Shown: positions 36,462 to 44,218 of the stretch, piece after piece
Position numbering within the stretch: the stretch's first letter is position 1
Layout: each line of letters starts with the position of its first letter
Source of the DNA: Gammaproteobacteria bacterium
GTDB taxonomy: Bacteria; Pseudomonadota; Gammaproteobacteria; Eutrophobiales; Eutrophobiaceae
Reading direction: 5' to 3'
DNA length: 50,715 nt
Assembly (NCBI GenBank): GCA_026710545.1
Contig: JAPOQU010000008.1
Location: forward strand, 1 to 50,715
Program-made: the position numbers and the translations under genes
Notes under the pieces: model-generated
Told to the model about the DNA's origin: nothing
Database searches by the model: none
The model's input: the letters and a program-made list of their open reading frames with translations, nothing else

Positions 36462-37220
36462 TCAGGCGCTGACGGCCTGTAAAATCCGCATCTGTTCTGC
36501 AACTGTTTCCTCACCCAGCAAGGGCGTGATCTTGCGCCACACCGGGTCAACGTCGGCATTAAAAATGATGCTCTTGTTAAGGCGGTCACGCCTTGCCAGC
36601 TGCCCTGCGCCGGCTTGGGCCAGCGCGGCGGCGCTCAAACCTTTGTCGAGCAGTGAAAACCAGTGATCCTGGTAGGCCAGCACGACCTTGTCAATGCGTT
36701 CAAATGCGGCTTCGGTCGCACGGTGGGCGAGCATCCAGGGCGACATAATGGCCCATTGGCGCGGTGACAGCTCAGCCCGGCTCAAACCTTCCATGGCGCG
36801 CCCGGCTTCACAGGCCGGCGTCAACGGCTGAAACGCCTCGTTCAGGTAATCCAGGTTGGCGCCGAGGTCCAGGCGCGGCACCAGGTCCAGGTGAAACGCG
36901 TAGTGTTCGCCGGCGCGCACGGAATCGAAGGTAAAGTGCGGCACGGCGCTGTCGGACGGCGCGAACGCGAACACCATGTGCGAGTCCAGTTGAATCTGCG
37001 GAACGACTATTGTCGATGTCACCACCTGGAACAAAGGGTCGCCGCGAAACAGGCGCATACAGCCCGCGTCCGCGCCTTGCGCAAAAGGCGCCTGGCAGGT
37101 AAAGGACAAATACGGTCCGCCGTTTTCACCGGGCGCTTCCTCAAGCCGGTAGCGCTCGACAATCCGGTTCAATGCCAGTTCATGCAACTGCCGGGGCAGG
37201 GATAATTCATTGTCGCTCAT
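36462..37220 (-). CDS. RCC reductase / bilin reductase superfamily protein A
   Basis: A 252-aa protein aligning by eye with red chlorophyll catabolite reductase and ferredoxin-dependent bilin reductases, which reduce linear tetrapyrroles. VPHFTFDSV (93-101), HLDLVPRLDL (110-119) and the following DYLNEAF parallel the plant RCCR segments PNFVVELI, LDLPHRKDL and DYLKEYY. The Glu in PNFVVEL, which I recall as important in Arabidopsis RCCR, is Asp99 here. The C-terminal segment RRDRLNKSIIF to LLGEETVAEQM also fits. Its ATG overlaps the nitrilase stop by 4 bp, so it is coupled to that gene. It is a distant homologue, and the substrate is inferred only. Confidence 0.62.
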   Translation of the reverse strand: MSDNELSLPRQLHELALNRIVERYRLEEAPGENGGPYLSFTCQAPFAQGADAGCMRLFRGDPLFQVVTSTIVVPQIQLDSHMVFAFAPSDSAVPHFTFDSVRAGEHYAFHLDLVPRLDLGANLDYLNEAFQPLTPACEAGRAMEGLSRAELSPRQWAIMSPWMLAHRATEAAFERIDKVVLAYQDHWFSLLDKGLSAAALAQAGAGQLARRDRLNKSIIFNADVDPVWRKITPLLGEETVAEQMRILQAVSA

Positions 37221-38938
37221 AATGCGTTCTCCGCAACCAGTGGGGAGGCCAGCGCCCAGGCGCGCCCGCGCAACAAATCGGTGCCCACTGACACCACCTT
37301 GTTGGCGGCATGAGCAGGCGTAAGCTCCGCGTGGGTAACAGCCGCGTCCTCTTTTGCGACGGTCATGGGCGGGAAAGTCAGCTTGCCGTCGAACTCACGG
37401 GTCTCCCAGGGTGTTAAAATGGTAAAGTCCTTGTGCAGGCGCGCGGCGAACGTGCCTCCGGGAATGGCGCCGCCGTTTACCGCAACCATGTTGATGTGGT
37501 TCTCCGCGGCGCGCTCGAACAGGCCGGTCAGGATTTCCCAGTCCTCCTGCGCGCAATAGGGCACGAGCGCCGTGTCCACGCCCTCCAACGCCAGCAGGCG
37601 AAACGCCTCGGGATAAACCACGTCCTCCCCGGTAAGCAGGCCGACGTGCGCAAACGGCAGGTCCAGTGTGTTGATTTCATCCCCCGGCGCGGCCCAGGAG
37701 TGGCGCTCGCCCACGTGCAGTTGGGGCTGCGCGCACCGTACCCCGTCGCGGCCGATCAGCAACGCGGCATGTTGCAATTCAGCGCCCCGTCCCAACCATG
37801 GAAAACTGCCGGCAACGTAAGCGTCCCCGCAGACCTCGGCGATGGCGGCCACCGCCTGTTGCGCCTGGCGGGCGTCGGCCCCGGTCGGTCGCGCGTCGGG
37901 GTCTGTACAAAACAGTTCAGGCAGGACAACCAGTTTTGCCCCCTCGCCGACGGCCTGCTTTATGTATTGCAACGCCGGCGATAACGCCGCCGGCGACCGC
38001 TCCCGCAACTGCACCATGGCCACCGGCAAGCGTTCACAGGGTTTTGCCGGGGCCGCCGGCTGGGTGGCGGGGTCCTGCGCGATGGGCCGGTACAACGAAG
38101 GCCGCCGCAGCCCGAACAGGTCGCTGCCGTCAGGCCGGCGCTTGTCATCGGCCGCGCCGGGGTCGATGTCCGCGAATATCACTTCTTCCCGGTCCGGGGA
38201 TGCGATGGCCAGGACCTTGCCGTCCGGGCCGACGACTTGCGATTCACCGGCGCCGTGCAAAAACCGTGCTGGTATGCCGGTTACGGCGCTCAACTGGTCC
38301 AGCATTTCCGCCGGGACCAGGGGGCCGATTTTATTGGCCGCAACGACGAACACCTTGTTCTCCGCGGCCCGCACCGGAATGTGCAGGCTGGATTCGTCCG
38401 GCGCAAAGGAGTTGACGCTGTTGCACAGCACCTGGGCGCCGCGCAGCGCCAGGTAGCGCGGGGTCTCGCAGACCACGCCGTCCATGCAGGCGTACATGCC
38501 GAGCCGGGCAATGGGGGTTTCAACCACCGGGCCGGGCGCGCCGGCGCGCTGCAGGAAGTTGTTTTCATGGCCTATCAGGACCTGTTTGTCATTGATGCCC
38601 AGCAACTCTCCCTGTGGAGAGTAAAGCAGGCTGGTGGCGCTGCAAGTCCGCTTTTCACGGCGCAACGTGCAGTTGGCGACCAGGTAAAAATCCGCCGCCC
38701 GGGCGGCGTCTGCCACCTGCCTCAGAAAATCCCCGTCAAGCTCCAGCGAAACTTCATAACAATGTTCGGCGCTGTCGTACCAGGACAGGTGGTTGATGAA
38801 CTCCGGCAGGACCAGGAGCTGCGGTTTGTGTCCGGCCGCGGCTTCACTGACCCGCAGGACAGCTCCCAGGTTTGCGGCAATGTCAGCCCCGACCGCGAAC
38901 TGCGCCGCCGCCACTCTTACACGTTTGCCCCGGTTCAC
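37217..38938 (-). CDS. Tandem carbon-nitrogen hydrolase (nitrilase) protein with degenerate second domain
   Basis: 573 aa holding two nitrilase-superfamily domains. Domain 1 (about 5-300) keeps the Glu46-Lys118-Cys151 triad (LPEF, NDKQVL, YACMDG). Domain 2 (about 318-570) keeps the Glu (VLPELF) but has His for Lys (QLHVGER) and Gly for Cys (LLTGEDVVYPEA), so it is likely inactive and structural or regulatory. Start GTG 38938 is chosen because AGGAGG lies 6 nt upstream; ten extra upstream codons are open but unsupported. It lies after the SDR gene and overlaps the RCCR-like gene. It would hydrolyse an amide or nitrile, plausibly a lactam-ring fragment of a pyrrolic substrate. Confidence 0.87.
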   Translation of the reverse strand: MNRGKRVRVAAAQFAVGADIAANLGAVLRVSEAAAGHKPQLLVLPEFINHLSWYDSAEHCYEVSLELDGDFLRQVADAARAADFYLVANCTLRREKRTCSATSLLYSPQGELLGINDKQVLIGHENNFLQRAGAPGPVVETPIARLGMYACMDGVVCETPRYLALRGAQVLCNSVNSFAPDESSLHIPVRAAENKVFVVAANKIGPLVPAEMLDQLSAVTGIPARFLHGAGESQVVGPDGKVLAIASPDREEVIFADIDPGAADDKRRPDGSDLFGLRRPSLYRPIAQDPATQPAAPAKPCERLPVAMVQLRERSPAALSPALQYIKQAVGEGAKLVVLPELFCTDPDARPTGADARQAQQAVAAIAEVCGDAYVAGSFPWLGRGAELQHAALLIGRDGVRCAQPQLHVGERHSWAAPGDEINTLDLPFAHVGLLTGEDVVYPEAFRLLALEGVDTALVPYCAQEDWEILTGLFERAAENHINMVAVNGGAIPGGTFAARLHKDFTILTPWETREFDGKLTFPPMTVAKEDAAVTHAELTPAHAANKVVSVGTDLLRGRAWALASPLVAENAL

Positions 38939-38972
38939 TGTAATCCTCCTGACCCGGCCCCCGACCATCCCA

Positions 38973-39767
38973 TTACACCCCGGTGAACAGGTCGCGTTTG
39001 TTGAAGCCGGCCGTCATAAAACGCTTCAGCGCCTTGCCGGTAGTCAGCCAGGCTACTCTTGCGCCGTTCCTGTTGCTGTTGAGAATGCCGTCTGCCAGGA
39101 ACGGCGTCACGGTCTCGACTTTATCGCCCAGTATATTGAAGATTTTTTTTGCTCTTTCCCATTCCTTCGATGCGCGATCATAATCGCCGATGAGCAGGTC
39201 GGTCACGACAATGCCCGGACTCAGCGCGCAGACCTGCACGCCGCTGCCTTCTACCTCCTTTTTCAGGGCTTTGTTCAGGTAGTTCACCGCCCGTTTTGTC
39301 GCCCCGTAGGAGGCGATGCCGATTTGTGTGCGGCCGTCACTGCCGAAACCCTCCATGTTCCAGACCTGTCCGGCGCCCAGTTCTCTCATGCCGGCGATAG
39401 CGATTTTGTTCGCGTACAGAATGCCGGTCAGGTTGGTCTCGACGATGGATTTCAGGTCCTCGGCGTCCTGTTCGTGCAGTGGTTTATTCGGCAGACTCAT
39501 GCCGGCGTTGTTGATCCAGACGTCAACACTGCCAAATCCCTGTTTTGCCCCGTCCCATACCGCTTGCAGGCTGTTGAAATCGGACAGTTCAGCGACAAAA
39601 CCCAGCCTGCGTGCACGGCTCGGGGTTTGTCCCAGTGTTGTGAGCGCGGTATCAACGGCGTCCTGGTTGCGCCCCGTGATCGCGACATTGCAGGCGCGCT
39701 TCAGGAATTCTGCGGCGAGGCCGCGCCCGATACCGCGCGTGCCCCCGGTAATGACCACGTTTTTCAT
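38973..39767 (-). CDS. Short-chain dehydrogenase/reductase
   Basis: A 264-aa SDR with the cofactor motif TGGTRGIGRGLA, structural NNAGMS, and the catalytic YGATK (Tyr and Lys) after a Ser-containing GFGSDGR segment. It overlaps the Rieske gene stop by 4 bp (ATGA) and is followed by the nitrilase, so it belongs to the Rieske operon. It would interconvert an alcohol and ketone in the pathway. An Arg follows the second turn of the fold (GRNQDA), which suggests NADP preference. Confidence 0.92.
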   Translation of the reverse strand: MKNVVITGGTRGIGRGLAAEFLKRACNVAITGRNQDAVDTALTTLGQTPSRARRLGFVAELSDFNSLQAVWDGAKQGFGSVDVWINNAGMSLPNKPLHEQDAEDLKSIVETNLTGILYANKIAIAGMRELGAGQVWNMEGFGSDGRTQIGIASYGATKRAVNYLNKALKKEVEGSGVQVCALSPGIVVTDLLIGDYDRASKEWERAKKIFNILGDKVETVTPFLADGILNSNRNGARVAWLTTGKALKRFMTAGFNKRDLFTGV

Positions 39768-40885
39768 TGCCGCAACGGTTTTACCAGCGGCACGCTGTCT
39801 ATGACCCAGTCCAGGTCCGGGTAGCGGCGGCGCATGGGTGAGGGAATCGCCATCGCCTTTTTATGTTTCATATTGTGCATGGCGGCCACGTCAATCTTCC
39901 AGCCTTTCTCTTCGATGCACTTGCGCCGGGCCAGCCTGAAACCGTTCATAAAGCGGTCATCCGTGACCGACATTTCATTTGACAGGTCGTCGGGCAGGTA
40001 ATTCGGGGCAATGCGTTCAATAATTGCGGTATCCTGCTCAAATATCTTCAATAATCGCTTGCGCGAACCGCCGTCGAACATCTTGTATTTGAAAAAGCTG
40101 CGCAACTGCGTCGCAAAGGTGCGGGTATTGTGTTCGTCAACGGGGGTATTGCAATCAAACATAAGAATCGACATCTTCTCGTTGATATCGATTTGAATAC
40201 GGGCCAGCATACCGGACAGGTGGTAAGCCGGTTTGGTCACCGTAGGCTGCTTGTCACGCCGCATGCGCTTGCGCAACGGCCCGCCCTTGAACTGCGGCGG
40301 ATACTGGAGGTTTTCGGAATAGCCCCAGCAGTCGCCCCGTTCTATCTTGGTGATATGGTTGGCCTCGGCGGTTTCCGGGCTGCCGAACACCGGGTGCACG
40401 AATGAAGCGTGGGCCAGGTCGATCCCGTTCTCGACGACCCGCGCCGCGTCGGCTTTCCAGCGCCATTCATCGGTCAGCCGGCGCCATTTCGGATCGTCGT
40501 ACTCGGGAAAGTCCGGGATGGGGAAGCGCTCTTCCTCCGGCGCATCGCCGAGGAATGCCCAGATCATGCCGTAACGTTCCTGCGTGGGGTAGGAATCGAT
40601 GCGCGCCCGCTCCGTAATGGCGAACTTGCTGCCTTCGGACGGGACAAGGGCAACCCTGCCCTCGGCGTTATACTGCCAGCCATGGTAAGGGCAGGCGATG
40701 CAGTCCCCGGCAACCGAACCGCCGCTGAGGGCGCCGCCGCGGTGCAGGCATACATCGCTGAGGCAATGTGCCTTGCCGGCGCGGTCGCGGAACAACACGA
40801 AATTCTGCCCCAGCATTTTCACAAATACCGGTTTGTCCTTGACAGTCTCGGACCATTCGGCAACGTACCAGAGATTAATCAGCAC
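39764..40885 (-). CDS. Rieske non-haem iron oxygenase, catalytic subunit
   Basis: A 373-aa oxygenase that uses an electron-transfer chain not seen here. The Rieske cluster ligands are Cys46, His48, Cys65 and His68 (CLH and CPYH), and the mononuclear iron site has Asn153, Asp156, His159 and His164 (ENGIDLAHASFVH). Start GTG 40885 is preferred because GGAGGT lies 5 nt upstream and because the alternative ATG (40948) would put the 19-bp operator inside the gene. It is first in an operon Rieske-SDR-nitrilase-RCCR-like-ACAD-(ALDH). Pheophorbide a oxygenase is of this class, but the CxxC tail of that plant enzyme is absent, so the relation is only general. Confidence 0.9.
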   Translation of the reverse strand: MLINLWYVAEWSETVKDKPVFVKMLGQNFVLFRDRAGKAHCLSDVCLHRGGALSGGSVAGDCIACPYHGWQYNAEGRVALVPSEGSKFAITERARIDSYPTQERYGMIWAFLGDAPEEERFPIPDFPEYDDPKWRRLTDEWRWKADAARVVENGIDLAHASFVHPVFGSPETAEANHITKIERGDCWGYSENLQYPPQFKGGPLRKRMRRDKQPTVTKPAYHLSGMLARIQIDINEKMSILMFDCNTPVDEHNTRTFATQLRSFFKYKMFDGGSRKRLLKIFEQDTAIIERIAPNYLPDDLSNEMSVTDDRFMNGFRLARRKCIEEKGWKIDVAAMHNMKHKKAMAIPSPMRRRYPDLDWVIDSVPLVKPLRQ

Positions 40886-40913
40886 GGGCAACCTCCAAAA
40901 AATGACTCTTAAT

Positions 40914-40932
40914 GTTATAATGTTATAACATT
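40914..40932 (-). promoter_or_regulatory. Operator-like site 2 (AATGTTATAACATTATAAC on minus strand)
   Basis: Identical over 19 of 19 bp to the site at 30813-30831, read towards the Rieske gene, and ending 28 nt before its GTG start versus 26 nt in the TonB receptor. This constant distance and orientation argue for a functional repressor or activator site near a promoter. It might also affect the divergent RCCR-like gene at 41138. Confidence 0.78.
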
Positions 40933-41023
40933 TTAAAAGATTTTGCATACTGCCCCGGGTGTAACTCGAAGTGTGGTCAAACGCCTTGCTGTCATTGCGT
41001 CTGGTTCCGGCTCGGCCAGGTCA

Positions 41024-41046
41024 GGGGACAGACACATTCTGTCCCC
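41024..41046. repeat. REP-like palindrome, family C
   Basis: GGGGACAGA, five bases, TCTGTCCCC. It lies in the divergent gap between the Rieske operon and the RCCR-like gene. Confidence 0.8.
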
Positions 41047-41137
41047 GGCCAAAGTTACATTTTGTGCAGAAACCTGATTATGAGGGTTCAGCGGGAACTG
41101 CTGACTGGACATAAATTCGCTGGTGGGAAAGACTGCA

Positions 41138-41971
41138 ATGAGCAAAACGACGCGTTCAATCATAGATTTGGTGGATGAGAACCCGGCCATCGATAACCGC
41201 GCGGAATTCACCGGGCTCTGGAATTTGCTGGGCCGGTTAAAACAAGAGCTGGGGGAAGAGTTCGAACTGCACGAAGACGGCAGCAGCGACGGCCTGCAAC
41301 CCTACCGGGGCCTGCCCGGCAGCGGCGGCGCCTGCGGTTTCATGAGCAATTTCGCCGGGCCGGAGATTGACTGGCTGGTGCATTCCTGGGTGGGCAACCC
41401 CAAGCACAGCTTCAGCAATATGCACCTGACCATCAGCCTGGGCGCGCAGTACGACGTGCCGCACCTGGGCCTGGCCTTCGGCACCACGCCGGATTTGTTT
41501 TTTTACATGGATTATATGCCGCGCAAGGATTTATGGATGAACCCCGAATACATGGACCGTTACTACCTTGAAGCCAACGAGCAGTTCCTGGAACTGCACA
41601 ACGACAAGCGCTTTGACAGCTTTATCAGCCGGGACGTGTATACCCGCGTGGCCCAGACGGCCACCAGCCTGTGCCTTATCGCGCCGCTCGATGACCAAGT
41701 CACGACTACCGTCGAGCGCCACGTGCGGGCCATGCTGGAGCGCTGGGTCGGCTGGGTGAAAAACACCGCGCCGCAACACGAATCGTTATGGCAGGCGCAG
41801 GCCGAACGGGATTTACAAATCCGGCGCACCATCAGCGCGCGCGATCCCATGAACCGCATGGCGGAACGCCTGCTCGGCAAACCGCTGACCGAGCGCCTGG
41901 TGCGCGCCCTGTGGGGCGGCGACCGCGTGCTGCCCCGCGCGCACGAGTGGCGGGAAAGCAACCACACTTGA
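41138..41971 (+). CDS. Red chlorophyll catabolite reductase family protein B
   Basis: 277 aa, recognisably homologous to plant RCC reductase along its length. HLTISLG (96-102), DVPHLGLAFGTTPDLFF (106-122), YMPRKDLWMNPEYMDRYY (126-143), the VYTRVAQTATSLCL segment and the C-terminal QIRRTISARDPMNRM to LTERLVRAL match in order the RCCR segments LNITSIS, PNFVVELIQ, DLPHRKDLVLNPDYL, FVRSAFSPTAS and RRKSIEDDL. The position of the plant Glu in VVEL is Ala113 here. Plant RCCR reduces a ring-opened chlorophyll catabolite using ferredoxin. ATG 41138 with GGTGGG upstream is preferred to a GTG five codons earlier. It stands upstream of a hydrolase and a beta-rich protein on the plus strand. Confidence 0.8.
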   Translation: MSKTTRSIIDLVDENPAIDNRAEFTGLWNLLGRLKQELGEEFELHEDGSSDGLQPYRGLPGSGGACGFMSNFAGPEIDWLVHSWVGNPKHSFSNMHLTISLGAQYDVPHLGLAFGTTPDLFFYMDYMPRKDLWMNPEYMDRYYLEANEQFLELHNDKRFDSFISRDVYTRVAQTATSLCLIAPLDDQVTTTVERHVRAMLERWVGWVKNTAPQHESLWQAQAERDLQIRRTISARDPMNRMAERLLGKPLTERLVRALWGGDRVLPRAHEWRESNHT

Positions 41972-41978
41972 GCATTGA

Positions 41979-42003
41979 GGGGGTCAGGTCGCACAATGCA
42001 CAC
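41979..42003. repeat. Partial family B repeat arm
   Basis: GGGGTCAGGTCGCACAATGC, matching the arm of the complete element at 16243-16348, lies directly between the RCCR-like stop and the hydrolase gene and may have altered the hydrolase start region. Confidence 0.8.
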
Positions 42004-42045
42004 AAAGCGGTCCCCGCTGATGCACACACATCAACGCAAGCGCCC

Positions 42046-43035
42046 GTGAACGGGGAAGCACAGGTTCGGGCATTGTACCGCGCCAGCTGCGTTGAGTCGG
42101 CGGCCGCGCCTTATGACCGGGTATTGTCCCGCATCTACTACCCGGCCGAGTATGGCGGCAGCGCCGAAGAACGTAACACCGGCCTGCTCCCCGCGCAGCG
42201 CGAGGGCGCGCCGTTTCCGGTAGTGATTATGTTTCCCGGCATCAACGTCGGGCCGGAGCATTACACCTGGCTGGCCCGGGTGTTGGCGGCGAACAATCTT
42301 GTGTTTCTCAGTTTCTCCTGGGTTGCCGCAGAACTGCCCGGCCACGTCGGCTTGTCGCCCGGTCTGGACCTGCAGGCGCTGGCGCCGGACAGCTACGGCA
42401 GGAAGCCGTCGGCGACCTGTCTTCCCAGCCTGTTGAATGAACTGGAGACATTGAACCGGGAAGGGGTCCTGGCCGGCAAGCTGGACCTGGACTCCATCAT
42501 CCTGGGCGGTCATTCCGCCGGCGGTTCGGTTGCCTTGTTCAACGCGCGCAGGCAATGGTGCCCGGGGCTTAAGGCCTGTTTTGCGTATGGCGCCCACGCC
42601 GGCGCGGCAACCATGCTCGGCTGGCCCGAACAGACCCTGCTTGAATTGCCCGGCGAGGTCCCCACGCTGTTGGCCGGCGGTGATAATGATGGCGTCATTG
42701 CTGCGAGCGCGCATCGTTACGGCGCTGAGGCGGGTCACCCGACGGCTATTGTCGAGCGAAGTTTCGATGAGGCCCTGCCGGGGGCGCGGGGCGACAGTTG
42801 GCTGGCAGTCCTGCGCGGCGCCAATCATTTTTCCTTTGCCTGGCCGCGGGACGAGAGCGCAGGACGGCTGTTCCTGGACGGCGAGGAACAACAACCGGGC
42901 GGCGTTATCCGGCGAACTATCGGTGAGTTGCTGCTGGACTTCATTGCCGCCGGGATTCATGGTTCAGATGAAGCCGGGAAACGCCTGCGCGCGCGGGCCG
43001 GCGATAACGCGTTCAGCGTGTACAAAAATCGATAG
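42046..43035 (+). CDS. Alpha/beta hydrolase (chlorophyllase / PAF-acetylhydrolase / dienelactone hydrolase type)
   Basis: About 329 aa. FPVVIMFPGINVGPEHY forms the oxyanion region, GGHSAGGS carries the nucleophile Ser157, GGDNDGV supplies the acid (Asp213 or Asp215) and GANHFSF the His261. The layout resembles the chlorophyllase and PAF-AH branch, esterases without a large lid. The start is uncertain: GTG 42046 is the first in-frame start beyond the repeat at 41979-42003 but has no good ribosome site, and the frame is open further upstream into the preceding gene. Lying beside an RCCR homologue, removal of an ester side chain from a pigment is an attractive but unproven role. Confidence 0.82.
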   Translation: MNGEAQVRALYRASCVESAAAPYDRVLSRIYYPAEYGGSAEERNTGLLPAQREGAPFPVVIMFPGINVGPEHYTWLARVLAANNLVFLSFSWVAAELPGHVGLSPGLDLQALAPDSYGRKPSATCLPSLLNELETLNREGVLAGKLDLDSIILGGHSAGGSVALFNARRQWCPGLKACFAYGAHAGAATMLGWPEQTLLELPGEVPTLLAGGDNDGVIAASAHRYGAEAGHPTAIVERSFDEALPGARGDSWLAVLRGANHFSFAWPRDESAGRLFLDGEEQQPGGVIRRTIGELLLDFIAAGIHGSDEAGKRLRARAGDNAFSVYKNR

Positions 43036-43049
43036 CTATGTATAAATTC

Positions 43050-43144
43050 GGGGACAGAATTAATTCTTTCCTCAGCAAGCTGCACAGAGACAAGGGGACG
43101 GATTTAAGCATGCCCCCGCATGTTGCAGGCGGGGGTCCGTCCCC
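43050..43144. repeat. Two REP-like palindromes, family C
   Basis: A degenerate copy at 43050-43071 (GGGGACAGAATT and AATTCTTTCC) is followed by one at 43094-43144, where GGGGACGGA and TCCGTCCCC flank an inner hairpin GCCCCCGC/GGCGGGGG. They fill the gap between the hydrolase and the duplicated beta-rich protein. Confidence 0.75.
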
Positions 43145-43180
43145 ATTGAGTTTGGACATTACGCTCAGCGAGGTGAAAAC

Positions 43181-44158
43181 ATGACGGTATCAAGCGACAA
43201 AAAACAGCCCAGCAAGTGGCAAGAGTCCATCACCGGGGAATGGCATGGCTTGCCGTCCGTGTTCGAAGCGGACGGCACGCACGTCGGCTACAACAAAGTC
43301 AGCCGCGCCAGCGAATTCAGGGACGGGCGCACCACTTACTGGATGAAAACCGATTTCGACGCGTCCGGACCGCTCATGGACCGCTTTGAGCTCGGCGCCC
43401 GCATGAACTTCGGCGTGACCGACAGCGACCAGGACCGGGTTTACACCGGCCCGGATTTCGTGGGCAGCGGCCGCCCCTATGGCACACTGGTCGATTCCAG
43501 GTATTATTCACCGGCCTGGAACGTGGACCTGCGAACCATAAACCACGTCCTGCCTGAACCGGGAATGCAGGTATATTCAAGCCAGTTATTTGAAGCCGAT
43601 ACGCTGGTGGGCGTCTTCAACGGTTTGTACATCGTCACACAGGACCATGACGAGAACCCGGAAACCCGGCAGCGGGTGGAGGACTGGTTGCAACGCGAGC
43701 GGGCGTACGGCAAAAAACCCTTCAACCTGCCGGTTAAACATGAAGGCATATTTCGCGGCGAATTCCAGGTGTTCGACCACGAGCAGAATTTGATCGGCGC
43801 CAGCCAGGTCACCGTGCATCACCGGCCCATTAACCTGCTGCACTCGGAACAGACCATACGACTCGAAGGCGCCGTCAATCGCAGTTGGACCGCCTTGCGC
43901 ACGCGCAACGCCAACCACCACCAGTACCACGGGCCGGACCTGTTCGGCAACGGAATATCCTACGGGCGCTACCTGTTCAGCATCAGGCACAGCTACGGCG
44001 AGCCCTTCAAGCTATGGTCGCGGGAGGCAACCGTGGATGACGACTGCACCCTGGTCTGCGCCTGGCAATTCCTGCAATCACAGCAGGAAAAGTACACCAC
44101 CTTCGGCGCCCTGCGCTGGGAACCCGGCGAGCTGCTGCTGGACGCGCAGCACGTTTGA
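43181..44158 (+). CDS. Internally duplicated beta-rich (lipocalin-like) protein
   Basis: A 325-aa protein of no family I can name. It consists of two related halves: residues 19-115 and about 188-290 both begin with a G-E-x-x-x/F-V-x-(E/H)-x-x-x-x-x-G pattern and share YTGPDFVGSGRPYG (88-101) versus YHGPDLFGNGISYG (249-262), each followed by a S-x-R. Alternating aromatic and polar residues suggest beta strands, as in lipocalins or CpeS/DUF3598-type bilin-lyase folds. There is no signal peptide, so it is cytosolic. It follows the RCCR-like and hydrolase genes on one strand, so a role in binding or handling the pathway substrate is inferred. Confidence 0.6.
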   Translation: MTVSSDKKQPSKWQESITGEWHGLPSVFEADGTHVGYNKVSRASEFRDGRTTYWMKTDFDASGPLMDRFELGARMNFGVTDSDQDRVYTGPDFVGSGRPYGTLVDSRYYSPAWNVDLRTINHVLPEPGMQVYSSQLFEADTLVGVFNGLYIVTQDHDENPETRQRVEDWLQRERAYGKKPFNLPVKHEGIFRGEFQVFDHEQNLIGASQVTVHHRPINLLHSEQTIRLEGAVNRSWTALRTRNANHHQYHGPDLFGNGISYGRYLFSIRHSYGEPFKLWSREATVDDDCTLVCAWQFLQSQQEKYTTFGALRWEPGELLLDAQHV

Positions 44159-44218
44159 GGGAGCCCGGTCAGCAGGCCATTATTTGAGCATTGCGCGCGT
44201 TGCGCGCCTGTTACGGTC

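Noticed and set aside
39764-40885. Calling the Rieske protein pheophorbide a oxygenase
   Set aside because: The C-terminal CxxC motif of the plant enzyme is not present, and the catalytic motifs are general to the class.
40886-40948. An upstream ATG at 40948 for the Rieske oxygenase
   Set aside because: It would place the 19-bp operator-like repeat inside the coding region and has no ribosome site, whereas GTG 40885 has GGAGGT at proper spacing and gives the usual Rieske N-terminus.
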